Assembly: GCA_029260595.1 (NCBI GenBank)
Contig: JAJDCY010000024.1
Coordinates: forward strand, 400,270 to 464,269
DNA length: 64,000 bases
Reading direction: 5' to 3'
From: Phycisphaeraceae bacterium
Lineage (GTDB): Bacteria; Planctomycetota; Phycisphaerae; Phycisphaerales; Phycisphaeraceae
The position numbers were made by a program, and so were the translations under genes. A model generated the notes under the pieces. It ran no database searches. It worked only from the letters and a program-made list of their open reading frames with translations, and was not told the DNA's origin. Shown piece by piece: positions 63,886 to 64,000 of the stretch. Numbering within the stretch: the stretch's first letter is position 1; the number at the start of each line of letters is the position of its first letter.

Positions 63886-64000
63886 ATGTTTTTAAAGAAG
63901 TTGCTTCAAACGGTTCGTCACCAGGCCGATCAAGATCAGCGAGCGACGGCCCTGTTTGAGCCTCTTGAAGGGCGTGTGATGTTGTCGTTGGTTGGGGTGA
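63886..64000 (+). CDS. N-terminus of a LEPR-motif surface protein (cut by window edge)
   Basis: Only 38 codons are present and the frame is open at the right edge. The N-terminus is basic (MFLKKLLQTVRH) and then reads FEPLEGRVMLSLVGV. The LEP-x-x-R-V-(M/L)-L-S motif near residues 26-34 is typical of the N-terminus of very large secreted proteins in planctomycetes. AAAGG lies 8 bases before the ATG. The rest of the protein, often thousands of residues with cadherin- or Ig-like repeats, would lie outside. Confidence 0.75.
   Translation, partial: MFLKKLLQTVRHQADQDQRATALFEPLEGRVMLSLVGV

Noticed and set aside
1..64000. CRISPR array, insertion sequence or prophage
   Set aside because: No regularly spaced repeats, transposase, integrase or phage structural gene was seen on either strand.

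Overview
The window comes from a GC-rich bacterial chromosome (roughly 60-65% G+C by eye), most likely a planctomycete and probably of the Phycisphaerae type. The evidence is three secreted proteins ending in PEP-CTERM sorting tails (VPEP or IPEP, a hydrophobic stretch, then RRRR), a partial gene at the right edge with the planctomycete-type N-terminal LEP-x-RVMLS motif, a Bat/MoxR-like gene set with DUF4159, and many membrane proteins of unknown role. Most of the window is ordinary chromosome. I saw no insertion sequence, integrase, phage gene or CRISPR array.

Layout. 1-7.7 kb: a zinc-ribbon membrane protein, then a four-gene von Willebrand A/BatA-like membrane operon ending in DUF4159. 7.7-10.7 kb (minus): a small conserved protein, then an ECF sigma factor, anti-sigma factor, Spy/CnrX-like protein and His/Arg-rich secreted protein. 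10.8-17.1 kb: glucose-6-phosphate dehydrogenase and 6-phosphogluconolactonase, two acyltransferases, and ilvC. 17.5-27 kb: a PEP-CTERM protein, a YyaL-DsbD fusion, ribosomal protein S18, uvrA, and a large PEP-CTERM repeat protein. 27-31 kb: atpC, mnmG, a PilZ protein and a two-domain ThiE. 31.4-35.5 kb: a DUF4956/CotH/VTC operon. 35.5-42.5 kb: a GT-C glycosyltransferase, scpB, a Tat/lipoprotein amidase, icd, and a divergent leuA. 42.9-48.8 kb: an HPr-rel-A type cluster (signal-bearing peptide, PqqD-like chaperone, HprK-related kinase, nucleotidyltransferase) facing two glycosyltransferases. 49-57 kb: a GNAT acetyltransferase, a DUF4173 protein, and a cytochrome b6f-like set with an interposed acyltransferase and a HEAT protein. 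57-64 kb: speA, an ASCH protein, nadC, birA, tRNA-Arg(CCG), a PEP-CTERM protein and the LEPR-type partial gene.

The strongest regulatory finding is upstream of leuA. A good sigma-70-like promoter is followed almost at once by a 27-residue leader ORF with seven leucine codons, then an intrinsic terminator, then leuA. This is the architecture of a leucine attenuator. The same intergenic region drives icd in the opposite direction, and the two -35 boxes flank a dyad (GATCC-N5-GGATC) that could be a shared operator.

The best candidates for a poorly described protein system are the HPr-rel-A cluster at 42.9-45.7 kb, with a possible phosphorylated secreted substrate next to surface-glycan genes, and the DUF4956-CotH-VTC operon at 31.4-35.5 kb. 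Also notable are a Rieske protein carrying an N-terminal ferredoxin domain that should sit on the cytoplasmic side of the membrane, and a sigma/anti-sigma/sensor set arranged like the CnrH-CnrY-CnrX metal-response module. All function calls come from reading motifs by eye; no database search was run.
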